Source: Amanita rubescens
Lineage: Eukaryota > Basidiomycota > Agaricomycetes > Agaricales > Amanitaceae
DNA length: 64,000 bases
Reading direction: 5' to 3'
NCBI GenBank assembly: GCA_015039365.1
Contig: WION01000002.1
Span: forward strand, 1,302,001-1,366,000
This document shows positions 25,803 to 38,215 of this stretch, one piece after another. Position numbers and translations under genes: made by a program. The notes below the pieces were generated by a model, which was not told the origin of the DNA, did no database searches, and saw only the letters and a list, made by a program, of their open reading frames with translations. Position 1 is the first letter of the stretch. The number at the start of each line of letters is the position of its first letter.

Positions 25803-26774
25803 ATGGCTGTAGGCAAGGTATGTCGCATCTATGCGCTAGACGTTTCCAAATCTGACAGACGTTTCCAGAACAAACGTCTCTCTAAGGGTAAAAAGGGTAT
25901 CAAGAAGAAGGTCGTTGACCCCTTCACACGCAAAGGTCAGTTGCACTCGTCATACTGTCATCCAGTTTCTTAAATCTACGCAGACTGGTACGATGTTAAG
26001 GCTCCATCTATTTTCGAAGTTCGCAATGTCGGCAAAACCCTCGTCAACCGATCTACGGGCATGAGTATGTCCTTCTCTATAATTTCCACGTCGCGTTTGC
26101 TCAATCAGGTAATCAGAGAATGCGAACGATTCACTCAAGGGTCGAATTATCGAGATCTCCCTCGCTGACCTAAACAAGGACGAGGACCAGGCTTTCCGTA
26201 AAATCAAACTACGCATCGACGAAGTTCAGGGCAAGAACTGCCTAACAAACTTCCATGGTATGGACTTTACGTCCGACAAACTCCGTTCGCTCGTTCGCAA
26301 ATGGTATACCCTCATCGAAGCACACGTCGACGTAAAAACAACGGACGGCTACCTCCTCCGCCTATTTGCCATTGGCTTCACAAAGCGACGCCCATCACAG
26401 GTAAAGAAGACGACGTATGCCCAGTCAAGTCAGGTGCGGGAGATTAGGAAGAAAATGTTCGAAATCATCAACCGTGAGGCAACGAGCTGTGATTTGAAGG
26501 AGTTGGTGCAGAAGTTTATGCCGGAGGCTATCGGTCGGGAGATTGAGAAGGCTTGCAGAGGAATTTACCCTTTACAAAACGTCTACATTCGCAAAGCCAA
26601 GATCCTGAAGGCACCTAAATTTGACGCGTCTAAGCTCCTCGAGTTGCACGGAGAGTCAACAGATGTGCGTATCCATATTTTTTTCTGTAAACGTGAGTTT
26701 GACCTGTTGTGCAGGAGACAGGCACAAAAGTTGCAAAGGACTACAAGGAGCCGGAGGTCCTGGAATCTGTGTAG
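25803..26774 (+). CDS. RPS1: 40S ribosomal protein eS1 (RPS3A/RPS1)
   Basis: Exons 25803..25817, 25869..25935, 25984..26064, 26117..26664 and 26715..26774; 256 residues. The first coding exon is only five codons (MAVGK), usual for fungal ribosomal protein genes. Clear eS1 signatures: [68 protein letters not shown] and the tail [19 protein letters not shown]. It is an essential small-subunit protein at the platform. Introns concentrated at the 5' end fit the family pattern. Confidence 0.95.
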
Positions 26775-26942
26775 ACACCATGTCATAGCATCTTTCTTCC
26801 ATATTGTGTTTTTATACTCTGCACAAAATATTAGTTGCGAAAGCATCGCGCAAGACGGAGAATTATTTAATCGATTATCAGACCTGGTAGATCTTGTTAT
26901 ATCCGGCTGGGGCGTTAGAAGGGCCGTTTCAAACCTGTTCTC

Positions 26943-27658
26943 ATGACCGACACACAGCTCATAAGGAGAAGCTTCACATACCACCAAGACTTCCCGAAAA
27001 ACGTGCGCCACAAATAACCGGCAGGATCTACTACAATGACGCACTAAATCTTTTTTTCAGGGAATCGTATTTCTAGATATATTCCCTCTCTTTCGGGATC
27101 CACTCCTGCTCGAAACTCTCATCACCAATTTCGTTCATCACACAACTTCAACCACTCTTCCCAGGGCGTCCACGACGAAGGTCGATGTCGTAGTAGGCCT
27201 AGACGCTCGAGGCTTCCTTATCGGCCCCATTATTGCGATGAGGCTAGGTGCAGCTTTCGTTCCTGTCCGAAAGAAAGGCAAACTACCGGGCGAATGCGTG
27301 TCTGCCGTTTACGAAAAAGAATATGGCCCAGTGAGTCTTTAATTGGCGAACGTGCATTGAAACAAAAACGCCTTTGAAAAAGGATACTTTTGAAATGCAA
27401 ACGGATGCTATCAAGCCCGGTCAGACTGTCGTCGTTGTAGATGATTTGTTAGCCACAGGTATGTGTAACTCTATCGTTCGCAAGTCCAAAATCATCATTC
27501 ATAATAATAAAGGCGGATCCGCGAAAGCGGCTGGCGAACTCGTGGCCCAACTGGGTGGAGTGACACTCGAGTATCTCTTCATCGTAGAGGTCGCTTTTCT
27601 CAAGGGATCCGATCGATTAGACGCTCCAGTATATTCTATCGAACAAATAGATGCATGA
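26943..27658 (+). CDS. APT1: Adenine phosphoribosyltransferase
   Basis: Exons 26943..27002, 27061..27330, 27383..27458 and 27513..27658; 183 residues. The enzyme salvages adenine to AMP using PRPP. Visible motifs are [52 protein letters not shown] and the PRPP loop [13 protein letters not shown]. The C-terminus is [17 protein letters not shown]. The first exon ends exactly at the conserved PK-GI junction. The stop is 18 nt from the convergent mannosidase stop. Confidence 0.93.
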
Positions 27659-27676
27659 CAGGGTATTGTAGAAACA

Positions 27677-30600
27677 TTAGATCAATAGCCTCGTGTTTAG
27701 AAGAGGAAGACCGTTAATATATAGAATGCGATCCGTGTCCGTACTAGTTGGGTGTTTCTCCTGTTCGGGTTCGCTCGACGTGGCTAGCTCCGCTTCTGAC
27801 GCTATGACCAGTACAACCTGCTGATCTTCGTACTGTTCTGCGGCGTCCAACATGTCAGACACATTCTTTCCCATCTCTTGCGTTAGATACACCAGTGCCA
27901 CATCATCAAGATCACCTGCCACTTCCATCTCATCATCATCAGCGGTGGGGTTCAACACAGCGTTATCCGGACTCATAACAACAACTCCGGCTGCAGATGC
28001 TGCCCGTGCGTTGACTAATTTCGTCAGAAATGTGCACCCTCCCCGATGGACAAAGAGCACGCTATCTGGGTAGGCCTGCCGGTATGGCTCACATGCTTGT
28101 GGGTTCGTATGGTCCCGATACACAGGTAAGCCAGCTTGATCCAAAAATCGGATCCCTGGATGAAGCGGGTTTTGCAAGTCGGCCCCGAATAAGGCGGTAA
28201 ACCCGTTAGCATACGCTTCTTTGGTAAATTCACTGATATCAGAAATGGCGGCAGTGGGATCCACGTCTTGCATGTAGAAATGTAGTTGAATTGACGTTCG
28301 ATCCGGATCTTTCTTCTCGTCTTGGACCTTTTTTTTCCCGAGAGCAATCAAGGTGTCATTGATATAAACAATGTGCCCTGGCCTGACAGAGTAATGTCCC
28401 ACTGGCGGCAGAGATTAGCCACGTCTTTGGATCAATAACTATGCTTACATTTACTGATATCATACCCTTTACCATCCAAACGTTTTACGATGTGTGTCCT
28501 TATACCTGAAACGTTGTTGACGATAAAGCCGTCGGAGAGGACACCAAGCTTCAAAAAGCTAGGGCTAAGATCCTCCGGGACCCACTTTCCGTTGGAAGAA
28601 AGAACAAAATCAATCGACTAGAAATAGTTAATGCAATGCATATACTTCGGAACAAACACTCACAAAAAAATCCAATTTAGGTCGTTCACACCACCCTGAC
28701 GGGCTCCACATGCTTTGGTCGGTTTCGTCGGGCGGTAGACCAACCAGTTCCCTGGCATAGTCTAGGTATTCCGACGATTGTATACCCTGCACTGGACCTT
28801 CAAACCCTTGTCCAAGAGGCGACGTGCGCTTTGGTCCAAAGTACGCTGGGCACTGATGCGCATTCACTTTTCTCATTTTTCTTCGGGCTGCAGAAATAGG
28901 CTTCATATGCTTTTTGTCCAGCCAGAGGATATGGCCCTCCGTCGTAAAGACATAATTTGAGTCGTCACGGTGCAGTGGATTGTCTTCGTCAAATAATAAA
29001 TAGAGATACTATTCATTCCTGATCAGCACAGGGAAAATTCAAAGGTAAATCAACGCTACCTTCAATGTTTCAGATAGAGCAAAAGATTCCATGCGGTCTT
29101 CACGCTGGTTGGTCCGTAAATCCGAGATACCAGTGAGGCCACATTCTACCTTCGCTCTTTTGATAATGTCATGAAGAACTCGTTCCCCCACGTCCAAGTA
29201 AAAAGGATCACGCGTTGCCTGTTCATGTATGGGTCAAGTCAAATGATGAAAGTCGTCCGCTGAGACGTACTCTATACAGATACCAGGTTGACTCGATAAA
29301 TTCTATTGGCCAGAGTTAATATGCATATCACAACAGATTATGAGGTCACCTGCCGGGTCGTAGTGGGTATTGAAAAGATGTTGCTTGCTTAAAGTGTGTA
29401 TCATATACCTCCGGTAATCCAGAATGTGCTCTCCATAAATTGTAATCTGAAAGTGATGTGGTGAATAAAAACTTTGCGAAATGTAACAAGCACTTACACA
29501 TGAAATGCAATTTGATGGCGTTTTGCAAGTCGCCCGCGAGTACCTGAAGTCCTGGCCAGAATGCAGACAAAGAGTCGATAGTATTGAAGGCAACATCTCC
29601 GCTGTGCATGTTAACGTTCCGATACTGCAGAATAAATTAGGCAGTAAATGGTGGTGAGAACGAGGGTGCTTACCCAAAATCCATCCCATGCCCGTGAGTA
29701 TCTCATGACAGCTGTATATGCATCATCCCACACGTCCAGGAATTCAGCATCGCCTAGATTGATATCTAAGTCAATCTGCAATGTTATTAAAAATACATAC
29801 CGCTCAAGATGTACCACTTTAGGGCATACTCATAGAATGAGTCGATCCCGGCACCTATGCCGGTTATTTCTGGAGACAACCACGACTATGGAAGTTTTAG
29901 AAGTGGCTCATGAAATCGCAACAGAGTACGGACACCAGTCCAGGTATTGATGGTGTTCCCGACAAGACCTATGCTAGATTTGCGGTTCCAGAGACCAAAG
30001 AAGGCCTAATAAATAAAATTTATCAATATATCATACTGCAATCCTGTACTGGTCACTTCACCTTGTAAGCTGCCTTTTCAAACCTATCATCACCAGTCAA
30101 TCTGCTCAAAGTAGCGAACTCTAACAACAGGGATCCCGCTCCTGCTGTGCCTACAAGAAAAGTTAACGATAAATTTTGCTCCCCATTTTACTTGACTGAC
30201 TGACAGGTTTCGCGAGTCTCGTCTTTCATCATCCCATGGCGCAAGTTGATCTACAGAGGAAAGGCGTTAGAACATAGAATGGAATAGGGCTCCAAAGATA
30301 TTGACCCTAGCGTAAGGCAGTCCGGTAGGCGTCGAGAAGGCGGGCAAAAGCCGCTTCCCTAGGTCGTGCGCCATGTCAAGAAGCTCACCGCGATACCAAG
30401 GTAGGTGAAAACGGTGACTTGTTGAATTGGCAAATATATGTCCGGATAAAAGGCCACCCAACACTCTTATCGTTGTCTCGAAAACTTGCGGTTTCGTGTT
30501 CACGTCAAAAGACACCCATCGTATGACGTTCTTTACAGCCGTTTCAAATCCTTCTCGGTCATCAAGAATGACAAGTGTATCCAGGACATCTATCAGTGTG

Positions 30601-31123
30601 AGAGAGAAATTGCCTGCAACATCATTTGTCGCGATGTTGTCGCTGGTCCACCTCAGATGCCAGAGTTACGATACACTCGATAGACTCACTTACGGGTTCC
30701 CCCAATCAGGTCCTTTCCCCGAGCATGATAGAGGTGTTAGCTTTGATGCAATTAGAGACGTCTATTGTGCAGGAACTTTTGATGCAAGCTGACCTCGTCC
30801 AAAGGGAACGCTACGGGCCACTATTAATGCCAGCCAGATGCACGCGGCACTGGAACATTACCAAAAGTCATGTAGTTGTCGAACCCATGGTACCATAGTT
30901 CGCGGATCATTCCCCCTGTATGCACGAGATGAAGTACAAGGGTAGAAGGAGTGCATGGTTGCACGCACCGAGTAGCTAACTTCCTCTGGGTGTCCCAACT
31001 TGAAGGAAATCCATGTCGTGTAGAACTTGAGGATACAGCGGAGGAGAGACAGTGCCAGGGGGCTTGTGAGACGAGACCTGCGATGACCAGGAGGAATTCC
31101 CGCCAATATTCGGCCCACTTCAT
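27677..31123 (-). CDS. EDEM/MNL1-type GH47 alpha-mannosidase-like protein with PA domain
   Basis: A gene of roughly 18 exons. It has the ER-degradation-enhancing mannosidase layout that marks misfolded glycoproteins for ERAD. The N-terminus ([15 protein letters not shown]) looks like a signal peptide. GH47 pieces follow in order: [146 protein letters not shown] and VFTTEGH. A protease-associated domain ([20 protein letters not shown]) lies in the last exon. Intron 29353..29303 keeps frame only with a GC donor. The exact first exon is less sure than the rest. Confidence 0.85.
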
Positions 31124-31211
31124 ATATAATGGACGGCAGGTTCAAGTCGGCAGTCTAGTGTCGTGGCACCGAGTCCCTGACGTACTTGCCATATTTGGTA
31201 ATTCCTTCCTG

Positions 31212-32310
31212 ATGTCAAAAGTGATCAACGTCTCACAGAAACTCGGTCAATACATGCTTAGTGGCTGGGTTGGTGTCGTGTGTTCGACTACAAGAAGACC
31301 GTAACATATTTGGATACCAGGTCCTTACAGATGTACCTTGTTCAACCTGTCGCGTACCGTTGATGCGATCGCCTCAAGGCAGACTCCCAACCACTCATTT
31401 CTGTGCTAATTGCGACAACGATCCAGACAGTGCGTGTTTTGTTTTTATCGATCGGAGAATTTACATCTCCATTCTCGTAGCTTCTTCTAGCTCAAATGAT
31501 TCAAAATACTCTGATGCATCTACTCCGCCAACAGAGGTGTCCAATCCACCCGATTCACCTCAATTCATGCCTTTGCAGGATACAGAAGATATAAGACGCC
31601 GTCGTGAGCAGTCGGATAGAGCGTCACAGGAAATCGGAAATCGTCTTTTACAAGGCTGGGCTATGTTGGCCGATGAGTGTCCCGGTCCTACTTGCTATGG
31701 TGTTCCACTTGTTCGCCCACCCAAGGCAGGTGGCGAGAAAGTTCCCCGGAAGGTATGTTTACCGATTTTGGCTATCCAGCTTTATCTCTTATCACGGACT
31801 AGGAATGTGTCATCTGTGGTACTTCATATATCCTCAGAAGTCGACTCGATGGGTCGTCAACATTTGACACCATTGAATGTAATCAATCAAAATTTGAATT
31901 CATCTCGTGCGGAAACACCCAGCTCAAACATGCAGGTCGTTCCAACGGTACCCGACGCTGTCACACAGACTAGCCACGATGTCACCTCACGGTTTACTGC
32001 AAGCTCACTTCCGCGGCAGGATAAAGGGCATTGTGAGTTCTCAGGCAAATTACATCCTATACGTCAATCTGATGCCTTTCTCCGCAAGGACCGCGGAACG
32101 GAGACTCTCTATGCGCTTGAAGAATCTTCCGAGTCACTACAAAGTGCCTTGCGCACGCTGTCGGCACGACTGGAATCTCTCTCTCGGAAAGACATTCCGG
32201 TGGATCCTCCAGCCATAGGATCCACAGCGGACGCAATTCTGAAAGTGACACAAGCATTATCGCAGGTGAGGCAGCTTGAGCAGAGCGAGCGTCAAGGACG
32301 CTCATTGTAG
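31212..32310 (+). CDS. p27 autoantigen (ZNRD2/SSSCA1)-type zinc-binding protein, two modules
   Basis: First exons 31212..31268 and 31321.. onward. The protein starts MSKVINVSQKLGQYMLSGW. It continues into a zinc module CSTC...PLMR...FCANCD after the intron. A second copy of the same module follows: IGNRLLQGWAMLADECP, CYGVPLVRPP, then ECVICGTSY after the intron ending near 31802. The last ~110 residues form a coiled-coil-like helix (ALEESSESLQSALRTLSARLESL). Splice sites between about 31,880 and 32,100 are unresolved: the module frame and the helix frame differ. A missed intron or a single-base error is possible. Human ZNRD2 has one module and an unclear chromosome-segregation link. Confidence 0.65.
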
Positions 32311-32576
32311 GCACCTTATCATAGTGTACAATAAAAAGGTGTCTTCTATCTCGTAAGATTGGGTTCCAAAGTCTGGAGCATAATACATCGCGGGGTATCT
32401 GGAAGTCTCCAGATGGAAGGTCCGACGTGCCATCAGATAATTCTGATTCAACAAAGGCACCGCTACCTCATACAACGAAATGTAAAGCTTATATAAATGC
32501 ATGGTCTCCTCATGCCGATCTGACCCTGACGTTAAAGAGCTTTCAAAAGCGAACACATTAGGCCGCGCTTTCAGCT

Positions 32577-34241
32577 ATGCCCCGATTCAACATCTTCAAA
32601 GCTCTCGTTCGCCGTACTGGCAACAGTCCTAACCAATCGAAGGTTACTGACAGGTCATTGCCCGAACACTCGTCAAACTTAGGAAACTCGCCCTCCTTGC
32701 CATCAAAGAAACACCGGGCCGTACTAACAAAGCGCAAGCCACTTGGTCGTCAACAATCTCAGCCCGCATACAACCTTCATAGCGAAGATATTGGTCACTA
32801 TGAACTCGGCAGGTATCCAACAAATATACCAGAACCAACGGTAAGACCGTTGTGCGACGCATGTCAATAGCAATTATAATTGCATTATGTCCAGGTTGCC
32901 GAATCAAAACCACCGCAGTACACAGACGACCATTCACACGTTGAAGAGACGAGGATTGACTATCCCACAATGACCCAAGATTCTTTCCAGCCGATAGGTC
33001 AATCCTCGAAACGATGGAGCCCTGTCCCAGGCGTATATAGAGAAGCAGTCACGGGGGAGTATGATGATGATGACACCGCGGAACCTAAAGAATCACTCCA
33101 CGAGTCCCTTCACATGTCAGAACCGCAGCAGCACGTGCGGTCTCGAGAATTACAAAGGGCCCGGTCCAGAAAACAGTATAGAGGACGATGATATTCCATT
33201 ATCCCGTTCTACGACGGGAATCGCATATCCACACGGGGGTCGCGGAGGTATACCGATAGACGTGGATCCGGAAGATACACATGATCTTCATTATCTCGCG
33301 GATAGTACGATGCGTAGTGATGTTCCCGGTCGAAGTTTGTCGATGGTAAGTCGATCGCCTAAACGATGTTAGGTGAGGAGCGGTTCAAGAATTAGACAGA
33401 AGAAGTCACCAATTAGTTTTACTGGCGGAGAATATGTATCGCACAACGAAGCGTACCCCAGAGATCCGGATTCCAACTACATCGAGGTTGGTGGGATTGC
33501 AGACTCGAAATTTCTTTTATTGACCGAACAAAAGCCAGTGATTTTTGAACATGAAGTTATACGTAACGACGGACAGCCTAATCCCAAGATCTGGCATTAT
33601 ATTGTACCTGGCGGCCTGGATGTGATTTTCAAGGATGAGGATGGTAATGAATTGACCAGGTATCATTGCCTTCTGAAGCTCCTCGGGTTAAGTGAATTCG
33701 AGTTTGCCGCAGAATTAGGAATATGGGAGACAAGTCCACAAAGCGACGAATAATTCCTATGGTCATCGAGGATGAGCACGGTAAAGTCATATATAGGTGC
33801 GACAACGTACTTATACCGCCGCATGATTTATGATTGACATCGGTCCAAAGAACGGGTGACTTGGATTCTTTGTCGGATACTTCGGGATCAGACCTAGGGG
33901 GGTTCCTCAAAAGAAATATCCCTACGAGTCAAGACACCAAAAGTCGAAGTTAGTGCTACCAAAGCTCTCGGTGCTTCAGTTTGTTGACGTTAGATTTAAG
34001 GCAACCAGAAGTTCTGGAGTCCGAACCCGTTATCCGGACTCCAGTTTGGTAAGTTGTATAATGTGACAGAACGAGCTGTGAGATGAACAGATTGAACGCA
34101 AGGATTCGGCGACGATCTGGCTCGCCTGTTCGGCACGTATACACCTCGTATCTGTCGCCCGAAGCCGAAAAAGTGATACTAATCAACGAACATGGGAAAC
34201 AAATACCTCTGTGCGCGCCACGCTTCCTTGAACAGATTTAA
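32577..34241 (+). CDS. Unrecognised multi-exon protein with repeated D-E-x-G-x/EHGK motifs
   Basis: No family recognised. Supported parts: 32577..32840 (MPRFNIFKALVRRTGNSP), 32895 to about 33190 after a 54-nt intron, about 33180..33345 in another frame (EDDDIPLSRSTTGIAYPH), 33373..33753, and a last exon about 34080..34241 ending PLCAPRFLEQI. A short motif recurs near strand-like sequence: VIFKDEDGNELTR, then MVIEDEHGKVIYR near 33755-33800, then VILINEHGKQIPL at 34170-34212. Two junctions, near 33,150 and 33,350, could not be placed with good splice sites. Gene extent is therefore approximate. Confidence 0.5.
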
Positions 34242-34386
34242 TGCTAATAACGTGCCGCAGAGTCGATCGGAGAAGGCGGCGTCCCGCCGGACGGGGCAGG
34301 CAACCCAAGGACGGGAAGCTAAGATGATATCGAGTCTTGAGCACTCACAAGTTATATTGCATGCTCCCTATGGAACTCGTCAGAGA

Positions 34387-35457
34387 TTATCGTGTCCGTC
34401 CATGTTGCGTTCTACGTTTTCCATGTCCAGCGGAACTTCCTGACTGGCCGTTCTCTACCGTTTTTATGTCCTCCCTACTCAACTTGAGGAACCCCCCACT
34501 AAATCTTCCCACCCCCATGCTTAATCCTCTGTCCCTTTGTCTCGATGGTTTAGGCTTAGCTGAGGATTCAAATACTTTTTTTAGGGTGGGATGGTAATTC
34601 CCTAAATTTTTGGCCTGAGAGTGGCGATCAGCCTTACTTAAAACTCTTATGCATCTGTAGCCTACCTCTTCAAGTCGCTGCTTTTCCCGTTCCTTTTGCT
34701 TGCTTGCCAGACCTTCGCGCACAGTTTTTGCAGCTTTTCGCCTCTCCGTCTCAATTACGGCTTTCTCTCCTTTCCCAAGTTTGGCTGCTCCTGCCAATTC
34801 CAACACGCGACCCGCGAAAGCTTTCTTCCGCTGTGCTGGTGTCAGGTTGAGATCGGGGTTGAGCGATCCTGAGAGGAGTTGTGTATGAATAAGTCGATGC
34901 AGCAAAGCGTCGTTTTGTGCGTTGGATCTAGTTTTCCGTCACGACAAAATAGCAGAAGAATGGAGTAATTTGCACCTTTCGCCGTCATTTTCTTCCTTTT
35001 CCTCTATATGCGTAACTGTGGCTGCATCTGAGGTTATTTTGGCTACTTTGGATGACTTTTCTGCTATTAGAAATGATATTATACAAATGTTGAACAGGTA
35101 CCATAAAAGCTCTCATCTGAGCTTTCGATATGCGTTCAGTCTTGCGTTCAGTCGCTTGATCTGAAAAGACCACGACATTGGAGCTATCTGCTACGAAGTC
35201 GTCGTCACTGTGTTCGAAATCCTCTTGAAATACATGAGTCTGGGCCTCACAACATGGCAATTAATATCACCATTTTCTGCTTCGTCTTCGCTAGGCGAGC
35301 TCATCTGAATCCCAGACCATTCCTCCTCCTCTTTTTCTTCTTCTGGTTCTCTTTTTCGCTTTCCGGAAATAGATGGGAGTGTAAATAAATTGAGAAATTC
35401 TCTTCCATGAGCCTCAAGGACCTTCAGCAACTCCTCATTGGACTCCGAGTCTGTCAT
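34387..35457 (-). CDS. FAF1: FAF1/C1orf131-type 40S assembly factor
   Basis: Exons 35457..35271, 35223..35102, 35055..34976 and 34927..34387; 309 residues. Faf1 associates with pre-ribosomes and is needed for 18S rRNA maturation. The N-terminus is acidic with a basic cluster (ISGKRKREPEEEKEE). The conserved C-terminal half shows AGAAKLGKGEKAVIETERRKAAKTVREGL, then NYHPTLKKVFE and SMGVGRFSGGFLKLSREDI, then a basic tail. All introns are 46-48 nt and keep phase. Start codon is 34 nt from that of the next, divergent gene. Confidence 0.8.
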
Positions 35458-35491
35458 GTCCCGACGCTTGTCACACGTGTGACACGTCAAT
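35458..35491. promoter_or_regulatory. 34-nt divergent promoter, FAF1/membrane protein gene
   Basis: Start codons lie 34 bases apart. It contains CACACGTGTGACACGT, a palindromic E-box-like CACGTG-type element overlapping this spacer, which could serve both genes. Confidence 0.45.
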
Positions 35492-36270
35492 ATGGTCCGC
35501 CAACGCGGAAAGAAGGCGAACACTGCGCAAAAGGGCAACGAGCAACTCGTCATACCAGAAGATGAACAATGGCGCCTCGTTAATGATTCGGGTCTCTTAA
35601 GAAAAATTGGCGACGATACCCCGGAACTTTCGACCGAGAAACGAGATGAAGTCCCTCCAGATGACATCTTCGATGCTGTCTTTCTGATCATTCCTTTCTC
35701 GTTTCTGCTGCTCATAATGGATATGTCCGTACCCTGTCAATCTCTTATATACTTCTCTGTCTAATTCATGCCTATTAAGTCTAATTCACTTGCAATATAA
35801 TAAAGACGTTCGCTTTCAGGAAATGGGAGGGAGAATGTTGACGAGGATTCCCAGTAAGGTCCAGTGCCTAGGATGTATTTTTTCCTAACATACATGCAAT
35901 TCAGTCTTGTCTGTGTTTATATTCTACAGTGAGACTGCGTCATACCTGGCAGTGTTGTCCAGTTGACAGAGCCATTATCAAGCGACGCGTTACAAAAAAC
36001 ATAGACGAATGCAAATACTGTTATTTGCCTTGGCTATACTAGCAGGATGCAGGATGCTGTATATAATTAACCGCACGTCATGGGTGGTAAATATGCGCCA
36101 GGTAGCAGTTTAACTTTACGATTTCTTGGTTTCTGACAAAATGATAGTGTCCTCCCCTGGCGACCCTATGGATTTATACCATCGTCCAGTTGGAACTAGG
36201 GCCAGCTACTATGAGCCTCGTCATTGTTGGTGGCTTCATTTGGTTAAATAATTTACGTCTATCCTTCTAG
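35492..36270 (+). CDS. Small multi-pass membrane protein of unknown function
   Basis: Exons 35492..35724, 35780..35853, 35905..35928, 35983..36101 and 36148..36270; 190 residues. A hydrophilic N-terminus of about 60 residues is followed by four hydrophobic stretches. These are AVFLIIPFSFLLLIMDI, ILSVFIFY, ILLFALAILAGCRMLYII and TIVQLELGPATMSLVIVGGFIWL. The motif NMRQCPPLATLWIYT precedes the last span and looks conserved in style. One exon is just 24 nt. I do not recognise a function. An ER or other endomembrane location is inferred from topology alone. Confidence 0.68.
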
Positions 36271-36505
36271 ATACACGAGCATTGTTATATGGTACGTAGT
36301 GCATAAGAAATATGTTGCCCATTCCCATGAAGGAAACATGCGAAAGCGAGGACAGCAATGGTCAAACATGTAACTATAGACAAGATTTGAGGTTGGGCTT
36401 CGGTGATTAATGTTCGCTCGATGATACGCCATGCGACCGGGTGTGGGCTCTAGCCGGCGCGGCACCTTATACGAGCGAATACTCAGTAACAGAGAGAAAA
36501 AATCG

Positions 36506-38080
36506 CTATGATCCCTCATATCCGTCGAGTTGTGAGCTAAGTAGCTCGATCTTCCGCTGGGAACAAGGATAAGCAATACGTGCAACCAAAATACCTTCAC
36601 TCACTCTGTACGTAACGGTTCGTCCTTCCAGAGTGGTCCGAAGAACGTTCAGTTGCCATCTTAACCGGCGGTTGACATATTTTTGAATTTCATTCTTGTA
36701 CTTGTCTAGGTTGTCTACAAATGCTCTGTATACACGATCGTCGCGGGCGAAAAAGTAAGTCTGGATAGCAGCTGGTGAGCGAAAACGGTTGAGAAGGACA
36801 TAAACGCGACAAATACTGGAATGTGTTCCGCACGGAAGGATTCTGTCACCAATAACCACGCGCCTAACAATACAAGATCGCTTAGGAATGGTCAGTGAGT
36901 AGTCACGGTCCCAATGTTCGACAACCAACGCAGTTGCATTTGCTACGCTGCAAGAGTTCGTGAGAAGCTGGCTGGAACATACACTTTCATACTTACTAGT
37001 CTTCTAAAGATGCAATAAGATCTGCCTTTCCTAGTTCTCTCGTCGCGAACCGACGGACTGCCGCCTCAGCTTCTTGAACTGGTCTGCTTGAAGAATCTAC
37101 CTTCAACGCACGTGAAACTGAGGTCACTTGTTCCCAAACCCATTTATCCCCTTCACTCATGATGAGAGTTTGCATGAAGGATGCTGTTAATTCCACTTGT
37201 GATTTTGCCAAGCCAAAATCAATTGCTAGCTTTAGATTCGTCCCTTCGATGGAGTTAGCCCATATTAACTGGTAAGAGGAAATAACCGCACGCAATGCAC
37301 GTAAGATTGCCTTGGTCTGCGGTTTAGGTATGTCTTCATCTTGAAGATGGTTGATATAGCGGGAAAAGGCACCTAGCAAAACGATCGCAACGTCGCGATG
37401 GGATTGACCAATACGCATTGCATGAAGCAAAGGTGTGACATCGCCGGATCGCCGAAGGAGGAGCTATAGAACATAAATAACAACGTGAAGTAATTAGCGT
37501 AAATGCGCGCCGTACTAGAAATGCCCTATCCCGTATTTCCATGAGGTAAACAACATCCTTCCGTTCAATGGCACTGAACACTTCGAAGGGCTAAACATGA
37601 ACTCATTAGCGCGTGAAGAGAAAAGATTATACACCGAGGACATGCTTGAGGTTCTCTCCAAGGAATTGGTTTATGTGGCGTAGCTTCGTTTCGTTTCCCC
37701 AAGGTTCTCGTAAAAAAGGACTTTATTGAAGATGCAGAGGTAGGAGAGGATGGTATTGAATCCCGATCGCTTTGACTTTGTTCATCCACTTCAGCTTGTT
37801 CTTCACTTTCAGCCCCTGTTGGTGGAGGTGAGCTTCGCATTTGGTCCAGACGGTTAACACTGCTCTCCGCTTCCCGGCGCAAGAAACCTTGAGTAATAGT
37901 CAGAATACAGTAGATGAAATGGTCTGTAAACGCACTACATGGAGGCAGGCGCTGTATGAGGCAAGGCACTGGTGCAAGAGCTTGTCTACGAGGAGCGATG
38001 GTCAGCGGAGTCGGAGCACTTTGATCTTGCTCTAGGTTCTCTCCCAGAATGTTCACGATAAAACTGTTATTGAAGCTCAT
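36506..38080 (-). CDS. Unrecognised conserved fungal protein
   Basis: The gene is read from about 38080 down to 36506. The N-terminal ~150 residues are Ser/Pro-rich with an acidic patch; an intron within them (near 37930-37880) is likely. The next part is helical and looks conserved: PFEVFSAIERKDVVYLMEIRDRAFL, then LLLRRSGDVTPLLHAMRIGQSHRDVAIVLLGAFSRYINHL after an intron, and NLKLAIDFGLAKSQVELTASF. A last exon from about 36950 gives VANATALVVEHWDRDYS onward. The junction near 37,610 was not resolved. No catalytic motif or membrane span seen. Confidence 0.55.
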
Positions 38081-38215
38081 CGTCGCTCACACATGAGCTT
38101 GGTTAGGATGGATATGTGGATAGAAGTCTTGAGCCATAGCCTCAGAGAAACTTTGGAATAGCGACGTCTGTAAAAGTAACAAAACCAAACAGCCAGGTCA
38201 TCCACATCGTCATCT

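Noticed and set aside
26583..27044. 153-codon minus-strand open frame
   Set aside because: Overlaps the eS1 last exons and the APRT start on the other strand; no motif.
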